Below are positions 12,000 through 23,870 of a stretch of DNA of 64,000 nt, piece after piece. Under the pieces are notes generated by a model. That model saw only the letters and a program-made list of their open reading frames with translations, did no database searches and was not told where the DNA came from. How positions within the stretch are numbered: position 1 is the stretch's first letter; the number at the start of each line of letters is the position of its first letter. Both the position numbers and the translations under genes were made by a program. This DNA comes from Neoconidiobolus thromboides FSU 785. Lineage: Eukaryota; Entomophthoromycota; Entomophthoromycetes; Entomophthorales; Neoconidiobolaceae. The stretch spans positions 1 through 64,000 of the forward strand of contig MU626299.1 in the NCBI GenBank assembly GCA_025603075.1, in the 5' to 3' direction.

Positions 12000-14900
12000 T
12001 TAATTTAATAAATTTTGATTTTTTTAATTTTGATTTTTTTTCTATCCTTTCTATTTAAATACTGTAATGGTTAGGTTAAAATAAATGATATAATAACACA
12101 TTGAATTTATTAGAGCTAATATTAGTATAAGGTTAATTAGGGTAATTACTATATTTATTAAAATATTATTATAGTTCAATTAAAATGTAATGAATTGATA
12201 ATAAATTTAATTCCAATAAAGAATAATTAAGCAAAAAATATTTTGTAATTTTTTAACTTTGAATGATCTTAGTTAAGAATAAAAAGTAATTTTTATTATT
12301 AAAATCATTTAATGAAAGACAAAACCAAATTAGGCAATTTATATTAAAATATTTACAATGTTTACAAACACTTTATTTTATTATAATTAAATCATTGATT
12401 AAAAAATATATTAACGCAATATAAATATAAATATAATAATCTAATAAAAATAGGTATTTTTCAGGGCAAGTATATAGTGAGTTACAGTTAGCTCACAATT
12501 AATATAGATTAAGCTAAATAAAAAAACAGGATATAATAGCATTATTCTATGCAAATCTGAATTTAACCTACCTTTGATTTTATACTTTTATAAAATTTGA
12601 TCTGTATATTAAATTATTAAATATATTATGATAAAACACTCGAATTACATCTGTTTAAATGATGCTATTTAATGGGTCATTTAAATAAAATAACCTATTA
12701 ATATACAATAAAGTAACTTCATTAATAAATTTATTAGGATATCAACACTAATTTAGATTAGTTTTTCAAAAGTATATACTATTTTAATTATATAGGCCTT
12801 TCTTCATTAATAAAGAACGCCTGTCTTCTATTGACTTATATAATAAAGCTTTAGCTTAGTGGAGTTAACTTTAATAGTTATATAAAGGTCATTGAAAGTA
12901 AATAGAGAGATACTGTTTATCAAAATATAATTTTGACTAATATTGCAATACCTTTTGAGAAAAAAGCAAACACATGCTTTATACTCAAAAATTTTCATAT
13001 ACCTTTGGTAGAAAAGTAGTTTTGTTTAGAGCTTAATGTGAAATGTTAGTTATGTCTGGTATTTTGAATACACCATTGAATATCTAGCAATAATGATTTA
13101 TCTAAATTGAAAGTGATAGCATGGTTTAATTGCAATATTGGAGTGTCATAGCGGAAAGGAGAGTATAAAATTTAACCGAAGAGTCGAATTATAAAAAATA
13201 GGTTGTCATTATGATAATAATAGTAGTTAAATGGTCATGACTAAGAAGCTAACTGAATTCATGTAATTCTCCAATAATTATAGGAGAAGAAGGATAAATG
13301 TTTTTGCTCTATAAATGTATTTTACCTTACTTGCGTATAAAATTTTGGGAATATGTAAAGAAAAATTTGCTGTAAATTCAATACCAAAGTAAATAGTATA
13401 AATTTACCCGTATTAGATTGATTTATGATCGTTAGTAAGCTATTGAGGCTATTCCTTCAGGAATGCCATCCCTTTCCTTTGATTCCGGGTTTCAAAATAT
13501 TATATATCAAGCAAATTATTTCAAACTATTAAGCATATAACCATTAAGTTTATTATATAGGAGTCTGCATCTTTAATTCATAAATTTCAATGTTGATTAA
13601 AAAAACGATAATTTGACAAATGCAAGACTTAAATTAAAAAATTAAATGATTTATTATTAGTAACCTCATCTGGTTCTATTTTAAAATGTAGGGTCATATT
13701 ATCCAAATATTAAATTTTCAAGATATATTCTAGCACAGTATCAAAATGGAAAAACTAATATAAAAGGAAACCGATTAGGGCCTGATTATTAATTTCTTAT
13801 AAATCAAAGTAACTTTACAATCTATATTTAAATTAATTCAAAAAGTTTTAATATAGAAACAGATCGATAAAATTAAAAAATAAGTCAATACTTAAACAAA
13901 TATCTTAAAAATATTGCTTGAACCTACTTTTAATCTTTTTACCGATATTTGGGCTAAATATTTTCTACCTATTTTATTTAAGCGAGCTGATATTTGTAAA
14001 AATATTACTTTAATAAATGCTCGCAAATTTGAGCAATTTTTCCTTGATATTTACCCAATTTTAAATAACCAATTTATACCTTTTTGTTATATAATATATT
14101 ATATTCCCTCATAAATTCAAATATCATACACATATAAAATTACTATTAACAATGAAAGTATAAAAGTAATAAAACTTTATTAGCTTCATTTCGCATTTTA
14201 AAAATAAAAATCAACATAAGTGAAAGTAGCTATTTAGTTCAATGTACATTCTAGCCTTATTTTTTTAAAGCTTGACTTATTATAGCTTCTTAAAAAAAAT
14301 ACAATTTAAAGTATAACTATTTTTTAGTATTTTGGCTATAGGTAGCTCATCTGCCAAAATGTGTCACTATAATAACATTATCGACTCCATTTCAACCACT
14401 ACATTCTATCATAGCTCAAATAAAAGCAGTATAAAATAATAACTTAACATCTGTTTAAAATCATGATTGAGTTTTTAAAAGATACATTTAGAGTATTATA
14501 TGAAATACTACCAATTATCATACAGAAGAAGAATATAAACAGCTATAATGAATTTAAAAAATATACAAAGTGCTACACGTATGCCATTCAAAGTGTTTGT
14601 ATTATTCCTAGGTATTTTTTATGAATTTACTAATTACCTTTTTGAGCCTATATCAAAAAATCAACTATTTTACAATAATAGCCGAGCCAACTGGTTCCTT
14701 GTTTTTTACAATAGTTGTATTCCAACTATTTCATTATATATAATAATTTGCTAAATAAGCATAAAGCCTAGAATTTTTGATATTAAGATTAATTGTATGC
14801 GTAAATATCCTTGAAATTAATTTCATCGTCTTAAATTATTTATTTTAATATTCATGTTGTTTAAGAATAAGAAATCTACTAACTTACTTCAGCGTTAACT

Positions 14901-15888
14901 CACACTCAGACCATTAAGACAACTATTATTATACTCTACCTGTTATTTATTGGTTTATAATTGGTTAAGTGTATCTTAATTACTAGATCCCAGGATGGAA
15001 ATTCTCCAAGAATTTAATCCGAACCCTATACATATCGTCTTTTTGTTTATGCTCTATTTATGTTATAAACTCTGTTTTACTTATTAAGCTTGAGTTCGCT
15101 TTAATTTATGTTAAAGCTCTATTTTACTTTTTTATTATATTAAACGAATTATTACGGGTAATTCGGATACATTTTATTAAAAATTATAATATTCCATAGT
15201 AAACGGGAATGGTAATCGGTGTAAATAAAAAATAGCAGCAGCGGAATAATATACCATTATTAATATCAGCTTAGTTTTTGATTAAATAGTCAGTTCAATA
15301 AATACTAGCATAGTATTAACATCAACGCATTATAAAAATTCACAGAAGCTACTATATAACTTAACAAATGTTCCTAATCCCACTTTGTTATCATTAAAAC
15401 AATAGGTTTTATGACTTAAAAGGTATTGAATTTCATAAATTTGAGTGATAACAAATAGTAATTATTTATAAAACAACTTTAATTTTTTTTATATACTTGT
15501 GATTTTATGAATACCCTTTAATATTATTTAAAGGGTTTTTATTATATTTTTATAGTTAAGCATCTAAAATTTCTCAAATAAACGATGATTAATCTAACAA
15601 TAAAATTATAGAGTATTTCAGAACATAATTTTATAGAACAGTGGCTTATTATTGATATATTTATAGACTTTAAAAAGATTAAATTAAACTTTGAGTTGTT
15701 ATAAATTTAAATATTAAATCATAGTGCTAAAAGCAAACTAATAATTTTGAAATTATTAAATGTTTTAATCATAGGCTGTCTATTTTAGTATACGAGATTT
15801 CGACCAGAAAGCCCTTCAACTTTTTAATAGCATCACTTGCATTGCTTTTTATATTATAAATTCTACTTAGAATAGAAATAAAAACCAT

Positions 15889-15990
15889 TTGAGAGTGTTT
15901 TTTTGACTTCATTATTTTTTCCATTTTTTAAGCGCTATTTAAACAGGAAATTTGTTAGTAAAATTCTTAAGGACAAAAATACATCCCCAT
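15889..15990 (+). mobile_element. ~105-bp MITE-like repeat, copy 3
   Basis: Reads GAGAGTGTTTTTTTGACTTC ... AATACATCCCC; ATTT occurs at both flanks. The central AAGCGCTATTTAA is intact. Confidence 0.8.
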
Positions 15991-16079
15991 TTGTCTTATT
16001 TTATTTTTTTATAAAACAAGTAAAAAAATGCTTGAACTTATGTTTAGGATTTAACTTTATACTAGCCTTTCTCATTTAA

Positions 16080-16129
16080 CTGTTTTTTTTAGTAGTAAAA
16101 TTCTTAAACAAAAAAATACATCCCCATAT
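16080..16129 (+). mobile_element. MITE-like repeat with internal deletion
   Basis: Retains CTGTTTTTTTT at the left and AGTAGTAAAATTCTTAAAC to ACATCCCCATAT at the right, and lacks the central ~50 bp. Confidence 0.7.
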
Positions 16130-16525
16130 GAACAATATAAGGATTTATAAAAAAACAATTAGTAAATCGATTGTTTATTATAGAAAGTATTATTAAAAGT
16201 ATATAGTTTGTTTTGTTGTATTTTTTTTAAATTTGGTACTATATAAAATTAAAATTAAAGCATGTAATTTATAATAAGCCATTATAGAAATTATTGCTAA
16301 TTTGCTACTTATTTGATAAATATTTTAAACATTATAAAAGTTAAAATAAAAATAATGTTTTATAAGCTATTATTATTTTATATTTACTAAGTAATTTTTT
16401 TAATATAAGATTCATTACAAACTTTTGTAATTTTTATTAAAAATGCTAAAAATAATATAAATTATAATTCAATACAAATACAAAGTTTAGTATTCAAAAA
16501 GAACTGTAAAAGTTTTTTAATCAAC

Positions 16526-16626
16526 TGGGGATGTTTTTTTGGCTTCATCATTTTTTCTATCTTTTAAGCACTATTTAAGTGGAAAATTTGTTAGTAAAAT
16601 TCTTAAACACAAAAATACATCCCCAA
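16526..16626 (+). mobile_element. ~105-bp MITE-like repeat, copy 4
   Basis: GGGGATGT ... ACATCCCC with perfect 8-bp inverted ends, flanked by AACT on both sides. This is one of the clearest candidate target duplications for the family. Confidence 0.85.
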
Positions 16627-16664
16627 CTGTTTATGATAAATCAAATGATTTTGATTTCAATAAC

Positions 16665-16699
16665 AAATTAAATTAAATTAAATTAAATTAAATTAAATT
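16665..16699. repeat. Microsatellite (AAATT)7
   Basis: Seven perfect copies of AAATT. Confidence 0.95.
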
Positions 16700-16721
16700 G
16701 ATTATAAAAACGCAATTACTT

Positions 16722-16757
16722 TTATAATTAATCATACAGCTAACAAAACGATATTTC
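16722..16757 (+). mobile_element. LTR 3-prime end fragment
   Basis: TATAATTAATCATACAGCTA followed by ACAAAACGATATTTCACA matches the last ~37 bases of the LTR-like unit (compare 418-454). The rest of the unit is absent. Confidence 0.55.
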
Positions 16758-17166
16758 ACATCATCAATAGTTTGGTTTTTTTATTAATAATTCTATTAAC
16801 TTTTTTAACCAAGTTTATATACATTATAACTGATAATATTATTAAAGTTTTAGTTAAACTTAATAAATTAATTTTTAATTAATTTATTAAGATAAAAATC
16901 AGTCAGCTAAAATTGCGTATATTAAACAAAAACATATTAATTATATTATAAAAAGTCTGGAGTAAAGCAGTTAAATTAATAATATTACTAAAGACATGAT
17001 TAGTTTTTTTAATAATTTCAAAAAATCAATTATATGTAAGTTTTACTAAATACTATTAAATATACAACATAATAAGTATTATCTGATAATTTGGACTAAA
17101 ACTAATTAAATCTCTGGCGTTGTTATTTCAATATTACTTAAAAGCAAAAGTATTGTTGTTAAAAAC

Positions 17167-17272
17167 ATATGGGGATGTATTCTTTTACTTAAGAATTTAC
17201 TAACAATTTTCCGCTCAAGTAGCGCTTAAAAAACGGAAAAAGTAATGAAACCAAAAAAGCACTCCCACATAT
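17167..17272 (-). mobile_element. ~105-bp MITE-like repeat, copy 5
   Basis: Reverse orientation: GGGGATGTATTCTTTTACTT ... GCACTCCC. ACATAT occurs on both sides, a possible 6-bp duplication. Confidence 0.85.
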
Positions 17273-18231
17273 GAAAACAATACCAAAAATGTATATACTT
17301 TTTATAATAAACTTTAATAAATCAGCTTTATTTAAAGCTTTAATACCTAATTTATTTATAATAACAACTTTATTATTATGATTACTTATATTATAATCAA
17401 AAATAGCTAATTATTAGTAATATTTAAACAAATATTAAGTATTTATAAAATAAAAACAAACTTATTTTTTATAAAAAATTATTAAATAGTTTTGCTAATA
17501 GTTCTCTAAAAAATTGATTATATAATAATAATATTTTAAAGAAAACATAAAGCTATTAATATACTTATAAGGATTCTCCTAGTCATAAACACTAAATATA
17601 AAACTTAATGCTTGAGAAAAAAGTTGTAAAAGCTCTTTAATTGATTATAATAAGTTAAAAAAATCTAGTTCTAATAATTAGAATGACTTTATAAATAAAA
17701 ATATAATTTATATTGATAAGAAATAATATAATTAAATAAAATAAGTTTATTAAAACTAAGTGTAATGAACTTTAAAAAAAAAAGCAACTATAGTAAAAAG
17801 TTTTTTATATTTTATATTAAAATGCTATATGTACATAGTACATTATATGGTTTTAAATCCATTAAATTTATTTTAATCTAGGTTAGATTTTTATGAAACT
17901 TAATTTCAAATGTTAAAGTTCAGTTGTGCATTGGTAGTGGTGATTTTGTAATTGATAATTCGCTAATCATTATGATTTGCATATTATTTTCTAATTTAAT
18001 TTTAGAATAATTAACCACTGCACAATTGAAATTTAATAGCCGTTTCTCAAAAATTAAAATTAAAAACTTACTAATAGCTTTTAGAAAAATCAGTATAATT
18101 TGCTGGCCTTTTTTTACTTTTGCATGAATTTTTAAACTCTTTTTTCCAGATAGTGAAGTATCATGGATTTATAATTTTTTTGCTATAGTATCATCTATTT
18201 AATTCAAAAATTCATCTCATAAAGATTTAAT

Positions 18232-18337
18232 ATATGAGGATGATTTTTTTGATTTTATTACTTTTTCACCTTTTAAGCGCTATTTGAGCGGAAAATTTGT
18301 TAGTAAAATTCTTAAACACAAGAATACATCCCCATAT
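18232..18337 (+). mobile_element. ~105-bp MITE-like repeat, copy 6
   Basis: GAGGATGATTTTTTTGATTT ... AATACATCCCC with ATATAT at both flanks. Confidence 0.8.
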
Positions 18338-18592
18338 ATTTATTTAAAGCAATCAACATCCTCGAATTGTATACTAAAAGATATAGTATACGTCACTTTT
18401 CTGGTTTATTTAAATAAAATAAATATGTTTAAATTCAATTTCCATAGCTTGATAGAAGGGTAATATATATTTATATTATTTATATATTTAAATTTAACTT
18501 AATATCGGCCATAGTAATTATTGCCAATAAATTAGCGGTAATTATACTACTTTGTAGTAAATGAAATTTCAATAACCTTAATGCACAAAATA

Positions 18593-20143
18593 TCAGTCCC
18601 TTTCTTCTTTAGATGTTCCTCTTAGATTATTAATACTTTGACTGTCTGAAACTAAGCCGGCCATTTCCAAAACTATTCTATTTTCAGGGTTATGAGGGTC
18701 TGATAATACAGATACTTTTGTTCTATTCATTTGCTCTTGTTTTTCAAACTCCCACTCTTTATTTTGCTCCTCTTTGGCTTTTTTGCCTCCTAACCCATAA
18801 ACTTCCATCTCGATTAATTCCATATTTTCTAATGGTTCATAAGGATTTAATGGCATTTTAGGGATATGAGTGTATAGTGCTTTAGTACTGTAGTTCTGAC
18901 TTATATCATATGACAAATTGTGCATATCCTTATCTAATTTAACTAAAGGTGGGTTACCAATCAATATTCCTTTGGCTGGGTGATATAGAAGTAGACCAGG
19001 ATCATTATTGCTTACAGGTTCTTTCGGAATAAATATACGTCGGTTAGGGAAAAGCTCTATAAGTTTTATATTTCCTTTAGAAAATGGGGTTGAAGATCTT
19101 TTCCAAGGATCTTCTGAATAAAGAGCTAAAATTACTTCCTTTTCTTCTTTTCCGTATAACGACCTAAACAATGTTAATGTTGGCCCTGGGTACATAAAAC
19201 AATGAGTTTCAAATCTATTAGTGCTAAACCCATTAGTACTTGTTCGAAATAATAGTTGAAGTTCCTTCCTATATTGCTTGCAATTAGGTTCACGATGAAT
19301 AGGGATAATCGACAGAGCTAAAAATAGTATATCACTATTTGTTAAAATTTCACTAGGGCTATCAATATTTGGAATGGTTTCTGCTTCACCAAACGATCTT
19401 GAAATCGATTCATTTATTACTGGATCTAAAAATACTTTGGTATTTAATGAGTCTAATAAAATGAACCAATTTGTGAAGTTGTTTTGCAAGAACTTGTCAA
19501 TATTATTTGTGGGAATTAAATTGGTGTTAAAATATAAATCTTCTATAAATAAGATCATATCATCAATATAACTATCCAAATTGTTTTTACTGTTTTTATC
19601 CTCTAAAATACTACTTTCTTTAAGGATGAATCTTATGTAGCCTTTCAGACCTTTCAAAAGTAGTACCGTAAACTCCTTTGAAATTCTATTTATAATTTCC
19701 TTTCTTCCTAAAATTTCTACTTCCTCAACTGTTGATAGCCATTTAAGAAAGCTTAAACTCTTCTTGCTTAAACTATTGTCTCTTATATCTCCTAGTAATG
19801 TTGGTAATCCCGCTATGATCCACTTTTTGTGAAGTACCGTATTTTCAATTTCAGTTTGGGATGTAATGCTTTTGTTCGAAAGATTTAAAAAAAAGACAAA
19901 ATACAGCTTAATCATTTCATCATTCAAGTAATCTGTTTTTAAAGCATCCTGATTGAAATAAGTTTAATTTCATTTATTCTAAATCTTTAAAGGTGAAATT
20001 TCACTTACCTTAAAATCATTGTAAGTCATTGTATCCTTTTTGAAGGTCTTACTTAAACTGTGGTTTATCTTTAGTATTTCTTTATTTGGCATTTCGCTTT
20101 TAATATTACTCTCTTCTGAAATAATACTATTAGATTGTCCCAT
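18593..20143 (-). CDS. RTC5: Rtc5-like TLDc-domain protein, N-myristoylatable
   Basis: Two-exon gene: exon 1 20143-20009, intron 20008-19949 (GTAAGT..CAG, 60 bp, phase 0), exon 2 19948-18593; 496 residues. The product begins MGQSNS, a good N-myristoylation signal, as in fungal Rtc5. The TLDc domain spans about residues 272-452: it opens with YRKELQLLFRTSTNGFS, has GPTLTLFRS, and closes with EVYGLGG followed by a charged helix with WEFEK. In yeast, Rtc5 is a vacuole-associated TLDc protein linked to V-ATPase disassembly; this function is inferred from family. The N-terminal half (about 50-250) is helical-looking and less conserved. The upstream exon was added because an ATG-led phase-0 exon joins precisely; without it no ATG stands at the start. 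It is divergently placed from the Zn2Cys6 gene, 898 bp apart. Confidence 0.85.
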
Positions 20144-21041
20144 TTTTGATAAAAAAATAACTTTGGTAGCTTTAAAAGAATCTTATAAAATTGGCATTTT
20201 TTAAACATTCTTAAAAATTACTTCATTTATTGATTCTTACATGTCATTCTTGTAAACCCCAAATAAATTACCATGAAAATTCAGTTGAATAATAAACTAC
20301 AACGTAATAGATGTATGTGAGATCTAGACATATAGCATATGAATTAATACTCATAGTCAACCATTTTATATCTAAACTTACATTTGCTAAAAGAAGATTA
20401 TGCGTAGCACCATAATATGTACCAGGCTTTGCCATTATTAATCAGGTGATATAATTAAAGAACCAAAGATCAGATGATGGTAATAAATAATAAATTTAAA
20501 GGTAAAGGCTGTAGCTAAGGAAATCTAGAGTGATATGATCTGGTTTACTAATTGCCTAAAAGTAAATAGTTCAAGAGTATGTTTGGACCATTATATATTA
20601 AACTTTGAAATGGTTATAACTAACCCATTGTATTGCAGCTAAATTCTAATTAGCTATTGGGCTTTAAAGCCCATATAATTATTTGGACTTTCTCTCAAAC
20701 AACTTTTTAAGCTAATATCTTTTCAGCTTAAAATTTTAAGCACCATCCTCAAAAATTATGAGCTGTATTAAAGCTAAAGTGAGCAAAGAACTTAGATTAA
20801 AATGTCTTAAAAAGGCTAATGTCAACCACAGACAGCAAAAAATATATTGTGACAAATACAATGTTTTGTTAATAAGAATGCTTTCGCGCTAAAATATTTT
20901 TAGTACTTTTTGACTTATTTGGAGGTGCGTGGGACAAACTCACTTCTAAGTATTAATTAATAAAAGGATCAAAATATTTGTTAACAAATTTTTATTAAAC
21001 TGTTTATATATCTAGTTATTAGTTAAGCTAAAACTGTAACT
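20144..21041. other. Divergent intergenic region with palindrome
   Basis: The 898-bp space between two divergent genes holds both promoters. A perfect 14-bp palindrome, GGGCTTTAAAGCCC, lies at 20659-20672 and could be a regulator site; nothing else stands out. Confidence 0.5.
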
Positions 21042-23147
21042 ATGGATTCAAAGGGTATTCAAAAACAAGGCGCTAATTCAATAACTTGTAGTTCGAAAAT
21101 CGAACAGATTCAATTCCAATCATGTAATGACTGCTACAAACGAAAAAGAAAATGTGATAGGACTTACCCAACTTGTAAACCATGTGCTATAAGGAAAAAA
21201 GAATGCAGCTATCAAAGAAAATCAGGTAGAAAAAAAAATAGTGTAAGAGAAACTATTACACATAATATATTATTAAGATTACCAAAATCTACCTCAGTTT
21301 GCGATAACTTAAAAACGTTCAGAGAAGTAGAATTAGATCAAAATGGAAATAGCAAACAACAGAATAGTATTGATTTTAAAGTAGAAAAATGGGGGCTTAT
21401 GGACAAATTCAAAACAAGAGTTACATTTATTGAGAGTCAAAAATCAAACGACAAACATATTCGAAAGAAAGATTCCACAATGATATCGTTCCATAGTTTA
21501 AATAAATGGAATGAATCTGTCAAGCTTATAAATTTCAATAGTCCAAGGGGAGGTTGGATAAGTTTTCTTCAAGTATTATTTAATTTTCCTTTGTATCAGG
21601 ACAAAAAGACCCCGGGTCTGGAAAGCTTCTTAAGTTTAAGTAAAAAGGCCCAACTTCCAGATATATCAAAAGCAGATTACTCATCTTTAGCAACTTTACC
21701 CTATTTTTTTAAGTCTACTTTTTATCAAGTGATAGAAAAGCATCAATGTATTATTTTGAAAGCTGAAAAAATATATTTTGATTGTGTAAATAGATTTCTA
21801 CCACTGTTCCTTGAAAGTAGTTTCAAGAGACAAGAAAGATCGATATTCTTACTGTCGGCGTTATGGGCTTGCGGAATCCATCTGTTACCGACTGAAGAGC
21901 AGGATCAGATTTTATTAAAATACTTGCATTACCAAGTTTATATTGGATTAAGAAGCACATATACTCATCCAAGTCTAGATTCTTTACAAGCAATACTAAT
22001 TACTATACATGGTTTACAGCACTATAACTGGGGTACATCACCAATTAAATTTAATTATGGCATGATGCTGGAAATATCTCACTGTTTAGGATTACATCAA
22101 AAAAAGTACCCAAAAAAACTGAATATCAAAATCAAAATTGAAAGAAGGATGGCATATAATCGAATCATCTACTTTGAAGCATTATCAGCCCTAGGAATGA
22201 ACGTTCCATGTACATTTTACTCTGTAATATACTATTTCAAGAAAAAAGAACTTCAGTTTCATCCAAATATTTTGTTTTCACATACTAATCTTCATCCAAA
22301 AGATGTTAATTCATTCTTTGGCAATATTTGTTCGCTGTTAATAAGCAGCACTTTATTGCATTTATCTAGGGTAATGAGCTACATATGTTTTACTAGAAAT
22401 AATGTTTTAAATGGCAGTTTGAATAGTAGCGAATTGATAGAAAGTATCTCTTGGCTATTAATAGAAATACGTAAAGTACAAGTAAATTTCCAGCATAATT
22501 TGATTACTAATTTAGGCCCATACCTTCCTAAACCGGGTTTATTACCTATTGATCGAGAGCCTTTGTGGCGCCCAATATTCGCAGTTTTAGGTTACGTATC
22601 CTTACATTCATTATGTGCGTTTTTAAAAACTATTCAGTTAGTATTCTATATTGATTTTGAAATACCTTTACCAAATCCTAGTTTAATGCCAGTTATTACT
22701 ATACCTTTCAAAACAAGCTATTCGTGCTGTAGAGAAAATACTGATATAACTGTTGATGAGCTAAAATCAAATGTTTATAAACTGTCATCTAGCTTTATGT
22801 ATCACAACAAAGCGTTGCTAAAATATCCAAATGCAAAAATACACAATAAATATGTAGACCTGGGTTTAAACATATGCAAAGAAATCTTTAATATTGAGGA
22901 GCAAATATTTAATACTAACAAGTATTTTGCTTCAAGGTGTCCAGTATTAACTATTTGTCTCTTTTTCCTTATAGATCAATACTCAAATTTCAATCAAGAT
23001 TATAAAGCTGATCTAATTAACCAAATCAAAAGAGGTAAGGAGTTGCTTTTTTCTACTAATAATCTTTGCTTTGCTTTTACTGTTGACTCCTCGCTTTGTA
23101 TCCTATTGATTAATTCAATTTTATCTGAAAAGAAATTTATCAAATAA
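21042..23147 (+). CDS. Zn2Cys6 fungal-type transcription factor
   Basis: Intronless, 701 residues. A binuclear zinc cluster lies near the N-terminus with six cysteines at 28, 31, 38, 45, 48 and 55 (C-x2-C-x6-C-x6-C-x2-C-x6-C) and the basic stretch YKRKRKC that contacts DNA. Cysteine spacing matches the Gal4-type family. The rest is a long alpha-helical region consistent with the fungal transcription factor middle-homology region, for example around LLSALWACG and YRNRI-like helices in 260-400. The target genes cannot be inferred. ATG choice: first in-frame ATG, 27 codons before the first zinc cysteine. A foldback element begins 66 bp after the stop. Confidence 0.9.
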   Translation: MDSKGIQKQGANSITCSSKIEQIQFQSCNDCYKRKRKCDRTYPTCKPCAIRKKECSYQRKSGRKKNSVRETITHNILLRLPKSTSVCDNLKTFREVELDQNGNSKQQNSIDFKVEKWGLMDKFKTRVTFIESQKSNDKHIRKKDSTMISFHSLNKWNESVKLINFNSPRGGWISFLQVLFNFPLYQDKKTPGLESFLSLSKKAQLPDISKADYSSLATLPYFFKSTFYQVIEKHQCIILKAEKIYFDCVNRFLPLFLESSFKRQERSIFLLSALWACGIHLLPTEEQDQILLKYLHYQVYIGLRSTYTHPSLDSLQAILITIHGLQHYNWGTSPIKFNYGMMLEISHCLGLHQKKYPKKLNIKIKIERRMAYNRIIYFEALSALGMNVPCTFYSVIYYFKKKELQFHPNILFSHTNLHPKDVNSFFGNICSLLISSTLLHLSRVMSYICFTRNNVLNGSLNSSELIESISWLLIEIRKVQVNFQHNLITNLGPYLPKPGLLPIDREPLWRPIFAVLGYVSLHSLCAFLKTIQLVFYIDFEIPLPNPSLMPVITIPFKTSYSCCRENTDITVDELKSNVYKLSSSFMYHNKALLKYPNAKIHNKYVDLGLNICKEIFNIEEQIFNTNKYFASRCPVLTICLFFLIDQYSNFNQDYKADLINQIKRGKELLFSTNNLCFAFTVDSSLCILLINSILSEKKFIK

Positions 23148-23212
23148 ATTCCTTATTTTTATAATTTTTAATTGCATATAATTTGCGAAAAAGTGCAAAG
23201 CTCCATATAGGA

Positions 23213-23802
23213 TTCCAGAGTCATTTTCAGATTTATATAAAATGACTCGGATTTTTGCAAAGTTGCTTCAGTTTTTGATTGACTAGATCTGGAGAAACTA
23301 AAAAATCGCTTAAGATTTGTTAGGGTAATTTTAAACTAAAAATTGCACAAAGTAAAATTTGGACAAAAATATGGGGATGTTTTTTTTGGTTTCATTACTT
23401 TTTCCATCTTTAAGCCCTATTTGAGCGGAAAAATTGTTAGTAAAATTCATAAATATAAAAATATATCTCTAAATATTGACTCAAGCATAGATGAATTTAA
23501 ATTTAAAATTATCGAATTATCGATTTCTTCTAACATTTAATAAGAATTTAGTTGCATACAACGACAAAAATATTTATTTTGACTTGTTCATATTATTTTA
23601 AAACATCTATTTATGAATTGTTATTTATTTGAATATGTATTGATAGTTATGCTAATATCTGAATAATTTTGATTTCTAGCTTAAAATTACACTAACAAAT
23701 CTTAAGCGATTTTTTAGTTTCTCCAGATTTAGTCAATCAAAAACTGAAGCAACTTTGCAAAAATCCGAGTCATTTTATATAAATCTGAAAATGACTCTGG
23801 AA
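23213..23802. mobile_element. Foldback element with ~124-bp inverted arms
   Basis: Arms at about 23213-23336 and 23679-23802 are near-perfect inverted repeats. The outer ends are CCAGAGTCATTTTCAG and its complement; I see only a few mismatches. The loop of ~340 bp contains a ~105-bp MITE-like copy (23370-23475) and no protein-coding sequence. No target duplication is obvious. The form fits a non-autonomous DNA transposon. It fills nearly all the space between the Zn2Cys6 gene and the next gene. Confidence 0.75.
23370..23475 (+). mobile_element. ~105-bp MITE-like repeat, copy 7, nested in foldback loop
   Basis: GGGGATGTTTTTTTTGG ... ATATCTCT, with AAATAT on both sides (possible 6-bp duplication). 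A 65-codon ORF here runs through the repeat and is not a gene. Confidence 0.8.
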
Positions 23803-23870
23803 TTCTTTACAATTCATTTTTTACAAATATTTTATTGTATAAATAAAACCATCTAACTTCTTCTTAAAAA

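Larger units (their letters stand above)
12000..18592. other. Intergenic, repeat-bearing, no supported gene
   Basis: About 6.6 kb between homeobox gene 2 and the TLDc gene. It holds five MITE-like copies (15889, 16080, 16526, 17167, 18232), an LTR end fragment (16722) and an (AAATT)n tract. Small open frames of 66-68 codons at 13914 and 14548 have no supporting features. Confidence 0.6.

Noticed and set aside
13914-14754. Two ORFs of 66 and 68 codons
   Set aside because: No domain and no conserved feature; the first begins only with TTG.
15513-15545. Hairpin ACCCTTTAATATTATTTAAAGGGT followed by T residues
   Set aside because: It looks like a bacterial terminator, but the DNA is eukaryotic and no gene ends there.
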